This document shows positions 1-10,535 of a DNA stretch of 64,000 nt, in pieces. This stretch comes from Aeromicrobium endophyticum. Its GTDB lineage: Bacteria; Actinomycetota; Actinomycetes; Propionibacteriales; Nocardioidaceae. The stretch spans positions 1-64,000 of the forward strand of contig NZ_QUBR01000001.1 in NCBI RefSeq assembly GCF_003586285.1, in the 5' to 3' direction. Made by a program: the position numbers and the translations under genes. The notes below the pieces were generated by a model. That model was given only the letters and a program-made list of their open reading frames with translations. It ran no database searches and had not been told where the DNA came from. Position 1 is the stretch's first letter. Every line of letters starts with the position of its first letter.

Positions 1-61
1 CCGACGTCGACCAAGGCGCCGCGGCCGCACGCCTGCTCGTCGAGCGCCTCGGCGAGCCGGG

Positions 62-390
<329 letters not shown>

Positions 391-412
391 TGACGTCGAC
401 ACGCGCCCCCTC

Positions 413-460
413 GGACGTCATCACGTCAGTACCTGCGTCACCGCATCGGTGATGACGTCC
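413..460. terminator. Palindromic repeat copy 2; probable terminator of the cysM operon
   Basis: Perfect 12-bp arms GGACGTCATCAC (413-424) and GTGATGACGTCC (449-460) enclose a 24-nt loop. It lies 8 bases beyond the cysM stop codon, between convergent genes, with no T-tract, as is usual in high-GC actinobacteria. It could end transcription from both sides. The second copy of the unit at 353-397 suggests it may instead be a small dispersed repeat. Confidence 0.55.
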
Positions 461-468
461 TGGCGTCC

Positions 469-1710
<1,242 letters not shown>

Positions 1711-1711
<1 letters not shown>

Positions 1712-2175
1712 CAGTGCTCTGCCTTCTGTTGGGTGATGGGTGCCTCGTCGTCATAACGGTCGACGACGCGAACTTCTTCCTCGGTGACCTCGCCGTCCAC
1801 GATGCGGTACGACCGGAAGTCGACCGGGCCACTCTCGTGGGCGCCGTCGCGCGTCGAGACCAGCACGTAGTGGGCCCCGGGCTCTCCGGCGAGGTTGACG
1901 TCGGTGCGCGACGGATAGGCCTCGGTGGCGGTGTGCGAGTGGTAGATGACGACCGGGTCCTCGTCGTTGTCGTCCATCTCGCGGTAGAGCCTCAGCAGGT
2001 CGCCGGAGTCGAACTCGTAGAACGTCGGCGACATCGCGGCGTTCAGCATCGGGACGTGACGGGCCGGGCGGTCGGAACCGGCGGGCCCGGCGACGACACC
2101 GCACGCCTCGTCGGGGTGGTCGCGGCGGGCATGGGCGATGATCGCGTCATGCGTGGCCCGGTCGATGGTCAGCAC
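1711..2175 (-). CDS. mec: Mec: JAMM/MPN-family CysO-cysteine metallopeptidase
   Basis: A 154-residue zinc peptidase of the Mov34/MPN/PAD-1 (JAMM) family. The metal site is complete: E23 in HPDEACG, H79-S-H81, S89 and D92 (HSH, then SRTD). In M. tuberculosis Mec releases cysteine from the CysO-Cys adduct, and homologues in other clusters trim residues beyond the Gly-Gly of a carrier. Here both jobs may apply because CysO has an SAGV tail. It is the first of the mec-cysO-cysM run. Confidence 0.9.
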
Positions 2176-2277
2176 GCCGCGAGTTTATCGGCTGCACGAC
2201 GACGCCCGCCGCGCCGGCCGTCCCGCGAGACGCCCCGCCGCCGAACACCACGAGACCGTGGTGTTCCGGCAACGGGC

Positions 2278-2868
2278 TCAGTCGAGGGCTGCGACCAAGG
2301 TCTCCTGGACGTAGCCGAGCCACTCGAAGATGTCGGACATCGCGGCGGTCGCGTCGTCGTCGGACTGCGAGACCTGCTCGGCGTCGTCGTCGGTCTCGAT
2401 GCCGAGCCGCACCGCCAGCGACAGGCGGACGTCGGTGAGCGCCTTGAGCCACGCCTGCACCTCGGCGTCGTCGAGCTCGACCTCGACCCGGTCGCCGTCG
2501 TCGAGCTCGTCGGGCAGCTGGCCGAAGGTCAGGCCGCCGTCGACCAAGGACCCGATGAGCGTCTCGGCGTTGGCGACCTTGGCGGACGTCAGCGAACGCT
2601 CGGTGAACCGGCGGAACTCACCCGCGTCGTCGGCGTCGTCGCGGTAGGCGTCGGGCAGCAGTCGCTGCAGAACCGGGTCGTCGGGCGGCAACGACGGCCC
2701 GCCCATGCCCAGCTGAGCGGCCAGCGGATCGGCGTGGGACTCCTCGGCTCCGTTGCGGTCGCGCAGCAGCTCGACGACCTGCCCGGCGAGGTTGGCCAGC
2801 AGGTGCGCCTCGCCGATCTCGAACGTCGCCGAGATGCCGCCGCGTCGTCGCTTCCTGAAAGGTCTCAT
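2278..2868 (-). CDS. aosR: DUF2017 / AosR-like redox regulator
   Basis: A 196-residue DUF2017 protein, basic at the N-terminus (RPFRKRRRGG) and acidic, probably helical, at the C-terminus. The M. tuberculosis member Rv1332 (AosR) is a transcriptional regulator of the cysM-cysO-mec operon and sits between clpS and these genes, exactly as here. The start overlaps the clpS stop (ATGA). The protein has no cysteine at all, which is odd for a homologue of a factor described as sensing oxidation through a cysteine pair. The family assignment is firm; regulation of cysM here is inferred from position. Confidence 0.82.
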   Translation of the reverse strand: MRPFRKRRRGGISATFEIGEAHLLANLAGQVVELLRDRNGAEESHADPLAAQLGMGGPSLPPDDPVLQRLLPDAYRDDADDAGEFRRFTERSLTSAKVANAETLIGSLVDGGLTFGQLPDELDDGDRVEVELDDAEVQAWLKALTDVRLSLAVRLGIETDDDAEQVSQSDDDATAAMSDIFEWLGYVQETLVAALD

Positions 2869-3161
2869 GCGTCCTGCCGCTCGAGGGTGGCCCACAGCCC
2901 GTACTCGTGCATGGCCTGCACGTGCCGCTCCATCTGCTCGCGCCGTCCGCTCGACACCACGGTCTTGCCGTCGTGGTGCACCTCGAGCATCAGCTCGTGC
3001 GCCTTCTCGTCGGTGAAGCCGAAGTACGTGCGGAACACGTAGGCGACGTACGACATGAGGTTGACGGGGTCGTTCCAGACGATCGTGACCCACGGGTCCT
3101 CGAGCTCGACGACGTGGTCGACGTCGGGCTCGGCGATCTCGACGGGGGACGTGGTGCTCAC
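2865..3161 (-). CDS. clpS: ATP-dependent Clp protease adaptor ClpS
   Basis: A 98-residue adaptor that passes N-degron substrates to the ClpAP/ClpCP protease. Conserved blocks are PWVTIVWNDPVNLMSYVAYVF, the DEKAHELMLEVHHDGK helix with the substrate-pocket region, and EQMERHVQAMHEYGLWATLE near the end. The start is the GTG at 3161; the only nearby ATG is out of frame. A CACAAT element ends 6 bases upstream of this GTG, so the transcript is probably leaderless. The next gene, aosR, overlaps by 4 bases. It is divergent from pncB. Confidence 0.92.
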   Translation of the reverse strand: MSTTSPVEIAEPDVDHVVELEDPWVTIVWNDPVNLMSYVAYVFRTYFGFTDEKAHELMLEVHHDGKTVVSSGRREQMERHVQAMHEYGLWATLERQDA

Positions 3162-3236
3162 GGTCCCATTGTGACCCAGGCTCCTGACACGGCCAACGCC
3201 CGCGCCGCCCCCACCGCCCTGTCCTACGCTGAACGG
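3162..3236. promoter_or_regulatory. Divergent leaderless promoters for clpS and pncB
   Basis: On the plus strand TACGCT (3225-3230) lies 6 bases before the pncB GTG. On the minus strand CACAAT lies 6 bases before the clpS GTG. Neither gene has a convincing Shine-Dalgarno sequence. No clear -35 box is seen for either. Confidence 0.55.
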
Positions 3237-4544
3237 GTGACCGCACCGCGCAGCACCGCCCTGCTGACCGACCGATACGAGCTGACGATGCTGCAGGCGA
3301 CGCTGCGCGACGGCACCGCCGACCGGCACTCGGTCTTCGAGCTGTTCGCCCGTCGCCTGTCCGGCGGACGCCGCTACGGGGTCGTGGCCGGCATCGGGCG
3401 TGCCCTCGACGCGCTCGCCGACTTCCGGTTCGGCGAGGCCGAGCTGGCCTGGCTGCGCGACGAGGACGTCGTCGACGCCGAGACGCTGCAGTGGCTGGCC
3501 GACTACCGGTTCTCCGGCTCGATCTGGGGCTACCCCGACGGCGAGGTCTATTTCCCGCAGTCGCCCGTCCTGGTCGTCGAGGGGACGTTCGCCGAGTGCG
3601 TCGTGCTCGAGACCCTGCTGCTGTCGGTGCTCAACCACGACTCCGCCATCGCGACCGCCGCGTCGCGCATGGTCACCGCGGCAGCGGGACGTCCGTGCAT
3701 CGAGATGGGCTCGCGCCGCACCCACGAGGCCTCGGCCGTGGCCGCCGCCCGCGCCGCCTACGTCGCGGGCTTCTCCGCCACGTCCAACCTCGAGGCGGGA
3801 CGCACCTACGGCATCCCCACCACCGGCACCAGCGCCCACTCGTTCACGCTCCTGCACGACACCGAGCGCGATGCCTTCGAGGCGCAGATCGCGTCGCTCG
3901 GCCCAGGCACGACGCTGCTCGTCGACACGTACGACATCCCCGACGCCATCCGCACCGCGGTCGACCTGGCTGGCGCCGAGCTCGGCGGCGTCCGCCTCGA
4001 CTCCGGAGACCTCGTGTCGCTGGCCCACACGGTGCGCAAGCAGCTCGACGACCTCGGTGCCACCTCGACCCGCATCACTGTCACGAGCGACCTCGACGAG
4101 CACGCCATCGCGGCGCTCGCCGTCGCGCCGGTCGACGGCTACGGCGTCGGCACCTCGCTCGTCACGGGGTCGGGTGTCCCCACCAGCGGCTTCGTCTACA
4201 AGCTGGTGTCGCGCGCCGGCGACGACGGCGAGATGGTGCCGGTCGCCAAGAAGAGCCAGGACAAGGTGTCGGTGGGCGGGCGCAAGCACGCCCTGCGCCG
4301 CCTCGACGCGACGGGCCGCGCCCAGGCCGAGGTGCTCGGCATCGGCGCCGCGCCGCGGCACGACGGGGACGACCGGCCGCTGCTGGTCGAGCTGGTGCGT
4401 GACGGCGAGCGCGTGCACGACGAGCCGCTCGAGGCGGCCCGCGACCGCCTGCAGTCGGCGCTCCGCGAGCTCCCGGCGGCCGCGCGCCAGCTGTCGAAGG
4501 GCGACCCGGTCCTCGACACGATCTACGAGCAGGAGACCCCATGA
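3237..4544 (+). CDS. pncB: Nicotinate phosphoribosyltransferase
   Basis: A 435-residue enzyme that makes nicotinate mononucleotide from nicotinate and PRPP for NAD salvage. It starts STALLTDRYELTMLQATL, typical of the family. Also present are the SRRTHEASA segment, the FSATSNLEAGRTYGIPTTGT substrate loop, GVRLDSGDL and GVGTSLVTG. The GTG start is preceded 6 bases upstream by TACGCT, indicating a leaderless message, and the family N-terminus agrees. The stop overlaps the pncA start (ATGA), so the two consecutive steps from nicotinamide to NaMN are coupled. Confidence 0.95.
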   Translation: MTAPRSTALLTDRYELTMLQATLRDGTADRHSVFELFARRLSGGRRYGVVAGIGRALDALADFRFGEAELAWLRDEDVVDAETLQWLADYRFSGSIWGYPDGEVYFPQSPVLVVEGTFAECVVLETLLLSVLNHDSAIATAASRMVTAAAGRPCIEMGSRRTHEASAVAAARAAYVAGFSATSNLEAGRTYGIPTTGTSAHSFTLLHDTERDAFEAQIASLGPGTTLLVDTYDIPDAIRTAVDLAGAELGGVRLDSGDLVSLAHTVRKQLDDLGATSTRITVTSDLDEHAIAALAVAPVDGYGVGTSLVTGSGVPTSGFVYKLVSRAGDDGEMVPVAKKSQDKVSVGGRKHALRRLDATGRAQAEVLGIGAAPRHDGDDRPLLVELVRDGERVHDEPLEAARDRLQSALRELPAAARQLSKGDPVLDTIYEQETP

Positions 4545-5095
4545 CCACCGCACTCGTCGTCGTCGACGTCCAGAACGACTTCTGCGAGGGCGGCTCGCTC
4601 GCCGTCGTCGGCGGCACGAAGGTCGCCGAGGACGTCGCCGCGCTCATCGCGTCCGGCACGTACGACACCGTCGTCGCGACCCGCGACCACCACATCGACC
4701 CCGGCACGCACTTCTCCGAGACACCCGACTTCGTCGACTCGTGGCCTCGCCACTGCGTCGTCGGCACCGAGGGCGAGAAGCTGCGCGCACCTCTCGAGCC
4801 GGGCCTGTTCGACGAGACGTTCTTCAAGGGCGAGTACGAGGCCGCCTACTCCGGCTTCGAGGGCTCCTCGGCCTCGGGCACGGGCCTGGCCGACTGGTTG
4901 CGTCAGCACGGCGTCGACGCGATCGACGTGTGCGGCATCGCCACCGACCACTGCGTCCGGGCGACCGCCCTCGACGGGGCCCGTGAGGGCTTCGCGGTGC
5001 GGGTGCTCGAGTCCCTGACGGCCGCGGTCTCGCCCGACGGGCTCGAGCCGGTCCGCCACGAGTGGGCGCAGGCAGGCGTCACGCTGGCCGAGTGA
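4541..5095 (+). CDS. pncA: Nicotinamidase PncA
   Basis: A 184-residue isochorismatase-fold amidase that converts nicotinamide to nicotinate. The catalytic triad is visible as D9 (VVVDVQNDF), K96 (TFFKGEY) and C138 (GIATDHCVRAT). The metal ligands correspond to D49, H51, H57 and H71, nearly the same numbering as M. tuberculosis PncA. It overlaps pncB by 4 bases and supplies its substrate. Confidence 0.95.
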   Translation: MTTALVVVDVQNDFCEGGSLAVVGGTKVAEDVAALIASGTYDTVVATRDHHIDPGTHFSETPDFVDSWPRHCVVGTEGEKLRAPLEPGLFDETFFKGEYEAAYSGFEGSSASGTGLADWLRQHGVDAIDVCGIATDHCVRATALDGAREGFAVRVLESLTAAVSPDGLEPVRHEWAQAGVTLAE

Positions 5096-5115
5096 GGTCG
5101 TCGTAGGTTGGTTCG

Positions 5116-6414
5116 GTGACCTCATCCCACCTCGACCTCCCCATCGACGAGACCTCCCGCGCACGCCTCGCCGAGCAGGGCCTCGACCTGCGCGTCGTCG
5201 ACACGAGCGACGCGGCCGAGCACACCGCGTGGTCGGACGCCGTCAACCGTGGATTCCTCGGACCCGCCGCGCCGGCCGAGCAGACCGAGGCACGCCGCGC
5301 CCACGTGCAGCACGACCGTCTGGTCGGCGTGTACGACCCCACCGCCGCCGTGCCGGCCGAGCCGGTCGCCACGACGCACTGCTGGCCCGCCGAGCTGACC
5401 CTGCCCGGTGCCCGGACGGTCACGTCGTGGGCCATCAGCGGCGTCACGGTCTCGCAGACGCATCGCCGCCGCGGCATCGCCCGCGCCCTGATCGAGGCTG
5501 AGCTGCGCACGGCGGTGTCGCTGGGCCTGCCGATCGCGATGCTGACGGTGTCGGAGTCCACGATCTACGCCCGCTTCGGCTTCTCCCCCGCGGCCCTCGC
5601 CCGCAACCTGACCGTCTCGACACGGCGAGTCCGCTGGACGGGCCCCGAGCCCACCGGTCGCGTGCACCACGTCACGCCCGAGCAGCTGCGCGACCAAGGC
5701 CACCCGATCGTCGAGCGGGTGCGGGCGACGCTCCCCGGTGACGTGGGCTACGCCGCCACCAGCAACTTCTGGCTGCGGCAGATCGGGCTCGGCATCGGCG
5801 ACGACAACGCCAAGAACCTGCGCCTCGTCCGCTACGACGACATCGCTGGCACGCCGCAGGGCTTCGCCGTCTACCAGCTGGTCGAGGACGAGGCCGACTT
5901 CAGCAACCACACCCTCAAGCTGCACACCCTCGTCGCCGCGACGACCGACGCCTACGCCGGCCTGTGGCGCTTTGTGCTCGAGATGGACCTGGTCGCGACC
6001 GTCACGGCCCACCTCCGCCCGGTCGACGAGCCGCTGCGGTGGATGATCGACGACTTCCGCGCCGTGCACGTCGACGAGGTCGACCACCTGTGGGTGCGCG
6101 TGCTCGACGTGGCCACCTCGCTGCGGTCCCGCACGTACGCGGCACCGGGACGGGTCGTCCTCCGCGTCGACGACCCGCTGGGCCTCGCCGCTGGGACGTT
6201 CGCCCTCGACGTCGACGCCGCCGGTCAGGCCACCGTCGCCGTCACCGACGACGCACCCGACGCCACCGTCACCGTGAACGCGCTCGGATCGCTGCTGCTG
6301 GGCGGCGTCAGCGCCCGCACGCTGACGGCGGCGGGCTCGGTGTCCGGAGACGCCGAACGGCTCGACGAGATGTTCCGCTCCCCCGTCGAGCCGTTCCTCA
6401 GCACCTGGTTCTAG
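5116..6414 (+). CDS. Eis-like GNAT N-acetyltransferase
   Basis: A 432-residue protein with the three-part Eis architecture: an N-terminal GNAT domain with the acetyl-CoA loop VTVSQTHRRRGIARALI (about residues 112-128), a second GNAT-like domain, and a C-terminal sterol-carrier-like domain from about 330. The tyrosine in STIYARFGFSP fits the catalytic Tyr region, and the chain ends in Phe (STWF), as Eis enzymes use their C-terminal carboxylate. Eis proteins acetylate amines including aminoglycosides; the substrate here is unknown. GTG start, with TAGGTT 6 bases upstream (leaderless). It is 20 bases after pncA but has its own promoter. Confidence 0.87.
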   Translation: MTSSHLDLPIDETSRARLAEQGLDLRVVDTSDAAEHTAWSDAVNRGFLGPAAPAEQTEARRAHVQHDRLVGVYDPTAAVPAEPVATTHCWPAELTLPGARTVTSWAISGVTVSQTHRRRGIARALIEAELRTAVSLGLPIAMLTVSESTIYARFGFSPAALARNLTVSTRRVRWTGPEPTGRVHHVTPEQLRDQGHPIVERVRATLPGDVGYAATSNFWLRQIGLGIGDDNAKNLRLVRYDDIAGTPQGFAVYQLVEDEADFSNHTLKLHTLVAATTDAYAGLWRFVLEMDLVATVTAHLRPVDEPLRWMIDDFRAVHVDEVDHLWVRVLDVATSLRSRTYAAPGRVVLRVDDPLGLAAGTFALDVDAAGQATVAVTDDAPDATVTVNALGSLLLGGVSARTLTAAGSVSGDAERLDEMFRSPVEPFLSTWF

Positions 6415-6439
6415 CGACTGTCGCCCCCGATCGGGAGCG

Positions 6440-9376
6440 TCACCGGCGCACCCGCACCGTGTCGACCTTGGACGTCGACGGCGCAGCCACGTCCGAGCCG
6501 ACGTAGTACGCCTTCAGGGTGCGGCGCCCCGTCTTCGTCAGCTTGACCGTCACCGACCGGGTCGCGCCGCTGACGTGGAACGTCTTGACGACGCGCGAGC
6601 CGTCCTTGATCTGCACGCGTCCCGTCGGCGTGAAGCCGGCGCCGACGACGCGGACCTTGGCCGTCACCTTCTGACCCTTGCGCGCCGACGTCTTGGCGAT
6701 CGACAGCGACGTCGAGGTGCCGCCCTTGGCCACCGTCAGCGTGACCGGCGCGCTCGTGCCCGCACCGGCCCGGGCGTCGCCGGTGTACTCGGCGACCAAC
6801 CGCCGGGTCCCGACGCGCAGCCCGCTGAGCGTCACCTGGGCCGATCCGCCCTCGACGGTCGCCCGGCCGACGACCGTGCCGCCGTCGGTGATGCGCACGG
6901 TCCCCGACGGGACCACACCGGCACCGCCGGTCACCTTCACGGTGGCCGTCGGCTTCTCGCCGTAGGCCGCCGCCCCGCTCGGCAGCGACAAGGTCGTCGT
7001 GCTGCTCAGACGGTCGGCGAAGACGTCGGTGGCCCGGCCGAGTCGCATAAAGACCGTCTCGCCGGTGGCGTCCTTGAGCCCGTCGTTGTCGGTGACGCCG
7101 TACAGCGCACCGTCGGCGGCGATCGTGAAGCCCTCGAGCTTCTCCTGCGTCCAGCCGTTCGTGGCGCGCAGCGCCGGCAGGACGTCGAGCGCGAGCCTCT
7201 TGGTCAGGATCGGCAGCTCGTCGCCCTTCGGGTCCGTCGCCGGCATGTCGACGGTGTAGATGCGCTTGTTGCGGGCGCTGGGGCCGTTCAGCTTGTCGCG
7301 CTCGACGACCGCGAAGGTGTCGTCGTCGACCGCGGTGATCTCGGACAGCCCCACCCAGTCGTTGCCGTCGCGCTTGGGGCTCTCCAGCTCGTAGCCGAAC
7401 CAGTGCCAGCTCTTGTCGGCCACGTCGTAGCGACCGATCCGCACGATGTTGTCGCCGTCGACGGTCTCGGTCTGGTCCTTGACGTCGGTCCACAGCTGAC
7501 GCTGCAGCGCCACGAACACGTGCTCACCGCGCGCGTCGTTGGTCGCCGTGACGCCCTCGAGACCCCAGTTCTTGACGTGGTCGGTGATGGACGTCGGCAG
7601 CTGGACGGTCTCCTGGATCGCGCCGGCGGCGTCGGTGCGGTGCAGCACGTTCTCGGCGCCCGTCGCACCTTCGTTGGCGAGCCAGAACCCGCCCTGCGGG
7701 CGCGCGAACAGCCGCTCGATGTCGAGGTTGGCCCCGGCGCCGCCCTTCGTGACGGTGAGCGCCGACGTGATGCGGGCCGGCTTCCGGGTGACGTCGACGG
7801 TGAAGATCTGGCCGGGCTTGAGCACCGTGTCGGCGGCCGCGTAGATCGTGCCGGCGTCGCCCGGCTTGGCGCTCAGCGCGCCCAGGGCGCTCCAGCCGAC
7901 GGGCTGGCCGTCGACGTCGTCCGACACGATCGACGGGAACGTGTCCGGCCCGTCACCGAGCTCGAACAGGCTCACGCTCGCGCGCACGTTGGAGGCGGGC
8001 ACGTCGGTCTCGCTCGACACCGCGAGCAGGTTGCGTCCGGGGATGGGCAGGATGCCCTCGGGGCCGTTGGTGGCCGGCAGCAGCTGCTTGAACACGGGTG
8101 CCGACGGGTCGCTGATGTCGTACGCCGCGACGAAGTTGCTGCGCTCGGAGCCGACGAAGGCGTACTTCGTGCCGCCGACCGTGGCGATCGCCAGCCCCTC
8201 GGCCTCCGGGCCCTTCTTGGCCGCCCGGTCGTCGTTGTAGAGGCCGTGCGCGACCGCCAGCTTCTCGAAGCTGCTGCCGGCGTCCCAGGTCACGCTGCCG
8301 TCGACGGTGCTGAACACCGACCAGCCGCGCGTGCCGCCCTTCCAGTCGCCCTCGTTGGCCGTCGCGACGTGCGTGTCGTCGACCCAGCCGATCGCGTCGG
8401 GCTCGCGGACGACGCCGGTCAGCGAGTCGGTCAGCGAGATCTTGCCGTCCTTCTTGGTGTCGAATCCCGTCGCCGTGACCGAGCCGGCCGAGAAGACCTT
8501 CTCGATCGCACGGCTGGGCAGGTCGATCACGACGATGCCGTTGTTCTCCTGCAGCGTCAGGGCCAGCTTGTTCTTGCTGTTGATCGAGACGTACTCGGGC
8601 TCGGGGTCGGTCGGCTCGACGATCTTGGCGTCGACGAACGACGGCAGTGCGGTGCCGTCGGGGTTGACCAGGTCGATCCTGCTGGGCTTCCAGGTGGTGG
8701 GCGCGCCCTGAAGGTCGACGACCTGCACGAAGCCGGCCGGCAGCTGCGGCAGGTCGCCCTTCTGCTTGCCCGCCGGCGCGAGCTCCTCGTTGCGCTGGTT
8801 CTCCATCGCGATCGCGACGTACTTCTCGTCGGGGCTGACGTCGATCGAGTCCGGCTGCCCGTCGAGCGGGATGCTGGCGACGCGCTTGGAGTCGGCCAGG
8901 CGCACGACGTCGAGACGTCCGGACGGCTCGGTGAAGCTCGCGCTGGTGTCGACCACCACGAGGACGTAGGTGCCGACCACGGCCACCGAGGTGGGCTGGT
9001 CGTCGGTGTCGCCGAGCTGCGCCAGCGAGAGGCTGCCGGCGCCCTCGGGCGCCTTCGGGTCGCTGATGTCGAGGAAGCCGATCCGCTTGCCGAGCGCATC
9101 GGTGTAGACCAGCGTCCTGCCGTCCTTGGAGACGTCGGAGATCTCGGCGACGGTCTCGGACGACGCGCTGACGTCCTTCGGCAGGTTCTTGTAGACCGGG
9201 TACGTGGCGGTGCGGTGGAAGCTCTTCTCGGCTCCGTCGTCGGCGGACGCCTGCGTGACGGGGACGACGGCGGCGGCGAGGGCCCCGGCGACCACGCCGA
9301 CGAGGGCCGGGCGACTCACCGAGCGGACGACGGACGAGAGCCGGGACGGGCGCGGCTGGGGGGAGGCATGCGACAT
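6440..9376 (-). CDS. Secreted esterase-like/phytase-type beta-propeller protein with Ig-like repeats
   Basis: A 978-residue exported protein. A signal peptide covers about residues 1-45 (hydrophobic LVGVVAGALAAAVVPV, cleavage near ASA-DDG). An N-terminal propeller has repeated SVAVVG/IDVSPDEKYVAIA strands resembling choice-of-anchor proteins. The middle, about 400-760, resembles the esterase-like activity of phytase family (NWGLEGVTA, EKLEGFTIAADGALYGVTDN). Two C-terminal Ig-like domains of about 90 residues each follow (GTVRITDGGTVVG and GRVQIKDGSRVVK). There is no LPXTG or anchor, so it is probably released or wall-associated. The phosphate- or ester-scavenging role is inferred. Convergent with the Eis-like gene. 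Confidence 0.78.
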   Translation of the reverse strand: MSHASPQPRPSRLSSVVRSVSRPALVGVVAGALAAAVVPVTQASADDGAEKSFHRTATYPVYKNLPKDVSASSETVAEISDVSKDGRTLVYTDALGKRIGFLDISDPKAPEGAGSLSLAQLGDTDDQPTSVAVVGTYVLVVVDTSASFTEPSGRLDVVRLADSKRVASIPLDGQPDSIDVSPDEKYVAIAMENQRNEELAPAGKQKGDLPQLPAGFVQVVDLQGAPTTWKPSRIDLVNPDGTALPSFVDAKIVEPTDPEPEYVSINSKNKLALTLQENNGIVVIDLPSRAIEKVFSAGSVTATGFDTKKDGKISLTDSLTGVVREPDAIGWVDDTHVATANEGDWKGGTRGWSVFSTVDGSVTWDAGSSFEKLAVAHGLYNDDRAAKKGPEAEGLAIATVGGTKYAFVGSERSNFVAAYDISDPSAPVFKQLLPATNGPEGILPIPGRNLLAVSSETDVPASNVRASVSLFELGDGPDTFPSIVSDDVDGQPVGWSALGALSAKPGDAGTIYAAADTVLKPGQIFTVDVTRKPARITSALTVTKGGAGANLDIERLFARPQGGFWLANEGATGAENVLHRTDAAGAIQETVQLPTSITDHVKNWGLEGVTATNDARGEHVFVALQRQLWTDVKDQTETVDGDNIVRIGRYDVADKSWHWFGYELESPKRDGNDWVGLSEITAVDDDTFAVVERDKLNGPSARNKRIYTVDMPATDPKGDELPILTKRLALDVLPALRATNGWTQEKLEGFTIAADGALYGVTDNDGLKDATGETVFMRLGRATDVFADRLSSTTTLSLPSGAAAYGEKPTATVKVTGGAGVVPSGTVRITDGGTVVGRATVEGGSAQVTLSGLRVGTRRLVAEYTGDARAGAGTSAPVTLTVAKGGTSTSLSIAKTSARKGQKVTAKVRVVGAGFTPTGRVQIKDGSRVVKTFHVSGATRSVTVKLTKTGRRTLKAYYVGSDVAAPSTSKVDTVRVRR

Positions 9377-9479
9377 GGTCAGACCATGTCGGCACCGACC
9401 GTCCGCGCGCCCACCAGCGGGTGAACAGCCGTCGACAGGACGTCGACGACTCGGCGCAGCACCGTGATGTCGACGAGCG

Positions 9480-10520
9480 CTACGCCAGCAGCTCCTTGGC
9501 CAGCAGCTCGAGCGTGCGCTCGCGGCCCGGGGCCGTGTGCGGATCGGTGCCCTGGTGCGCCGAGGCGATCGGGTTGACCATGACCTCGTCGACGCCGAAC
9601 TGGTCGGCCAAGCGCCGCAGCTGGTCGGCGGCGTCGGCCGGCGTGCCCACGACGGCGCGCGCGTACCCGTCGTCGATGATCGCCTGCAGCTGCGGATGGG
9701 TGGGCTTGGCCTGGGCGTCCTCGACCGTCGAGAGTGCCGTGAGCGGCTGACCCGTGCGCAGCTGCGACATCATCTGCATGTTGGGCAGCGCGAGCGCCCT
9801 CGCCTCGTCGTCGGTGTCGGCGACGGCCGCGTTCACCGTGAGGAACGTGACGGGCTCGGGGGCCAGGTCGCTGGGACGGAACTCCGAGCGGTACACCTCG
9901 AGCGCCTCGGCCGTGCCGTGACCCGAGAAGTGGTGGGCGAACACGTAGGGCAGGCCCTTCGCCGCGGCGAGGTGCGCCGAGTACATCGACGAGCCCAGCA
10001 GCCACATCCGCGGCTCGGAGGCGGCGGCCGGCGTGGCCTTCAGGATGTACTCCTGTCGCGGCACCGCGACCCGCACGCCGTCGGCGCCCATCAGCGCGAC
10101 GACGTCGTCCAGGTACTGCGGGAAGTTCTCGATGTCGGTGTCGTCGCGGCCGGCCGCACCACGCAGCGCCATCGACGTCACGGGGTCGGAGCCGGGCGCG
10201 CGACCGATGCCGAGGTCGATGCGACCCGGCGTCGCGGCCTCGAGCAGCGCGAACTGCTCGGCTACCGCCAGGGGCGCGTGGTTGGGCAGCATCACCCCTC
10301 CGGAGCCCAGCCGGATGCGATCGGTGTGCGCGCCGAGGATGCCGATCAGCACCGGCGGGGACGTCGCCGCGACCGCAGGCATGTTGTGGTGCTCGGCGAC
10401 CCAGAAGCGGGTGAAGCCGGCGCGATCGGCGACCTGGGCCAGGGCGATCGACGACGCGACGGCGTCACCGGTCGTCTGGTCGGAGCGGACGGGGACGAGA
10501 TCGAGCACGGAGAGCCTCAC
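9480..10520 (-). CDS. LLM-class (luciferase-like) flavin-dependent oxidoreductase
   Basis: A 346-residue TIM-barrel flavoprotein of the MsnO8-like group. Recognisable segments are VLDLVPVRS at the N-terminus, RFWVAEHHNMPAVAATSPPVL, RIRLGSGGVMLPNHAPLAVAEQF and GRIDLGIGRAPGSDP. These enzymes use reduced flavin, usually FMNH2 or F420, to oxidise small molecules; the substrate is not indicated. GTG start. It lies 15 bases after the MpaB-type gene on the same strand, so both oxidoreductases are probably co-transcribed. Confidence 0.88.
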   Translation of the reverse strand: MRLSVLDLVPVRSDQTTGDAVASSIALAQVADRAGFTRFWVAEHHNMPAVAATSPPVLIGILGAHTDRIRLGSGGVMLPNHAPLAVAEQFALLEAATPGRIDLGIGRAPGSDPVTSMALRGAAGRDDTDIENFPQYLDDVVALMGADGVRVAVPRQEYILKATPAAASEPRMWLLGSSMYSAHLAAAKGLPYVFAHHFSGHGTAEALEVYRSEFRPSDLAPEPVTFLTVNAAVADTDDEARALALPNMQMMSQLRTGQPLTALSTVEDAQAKPTHPQLQAIIDDGYARAVVGTPADAADQLRRLADQFGVDEVMVNPIASAHQGTDPHTAPGRERTLELLAKELLA

Positions 10521-10535
10521 CTCGAGGTCAACGCG

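Noticed and set aside
3400-4986. Plus-strand open frame overlapping pncB and pncA in another frame
   Set aside because: Ser/Arg/Pro-rich shadow of the two well-supported enzymes.
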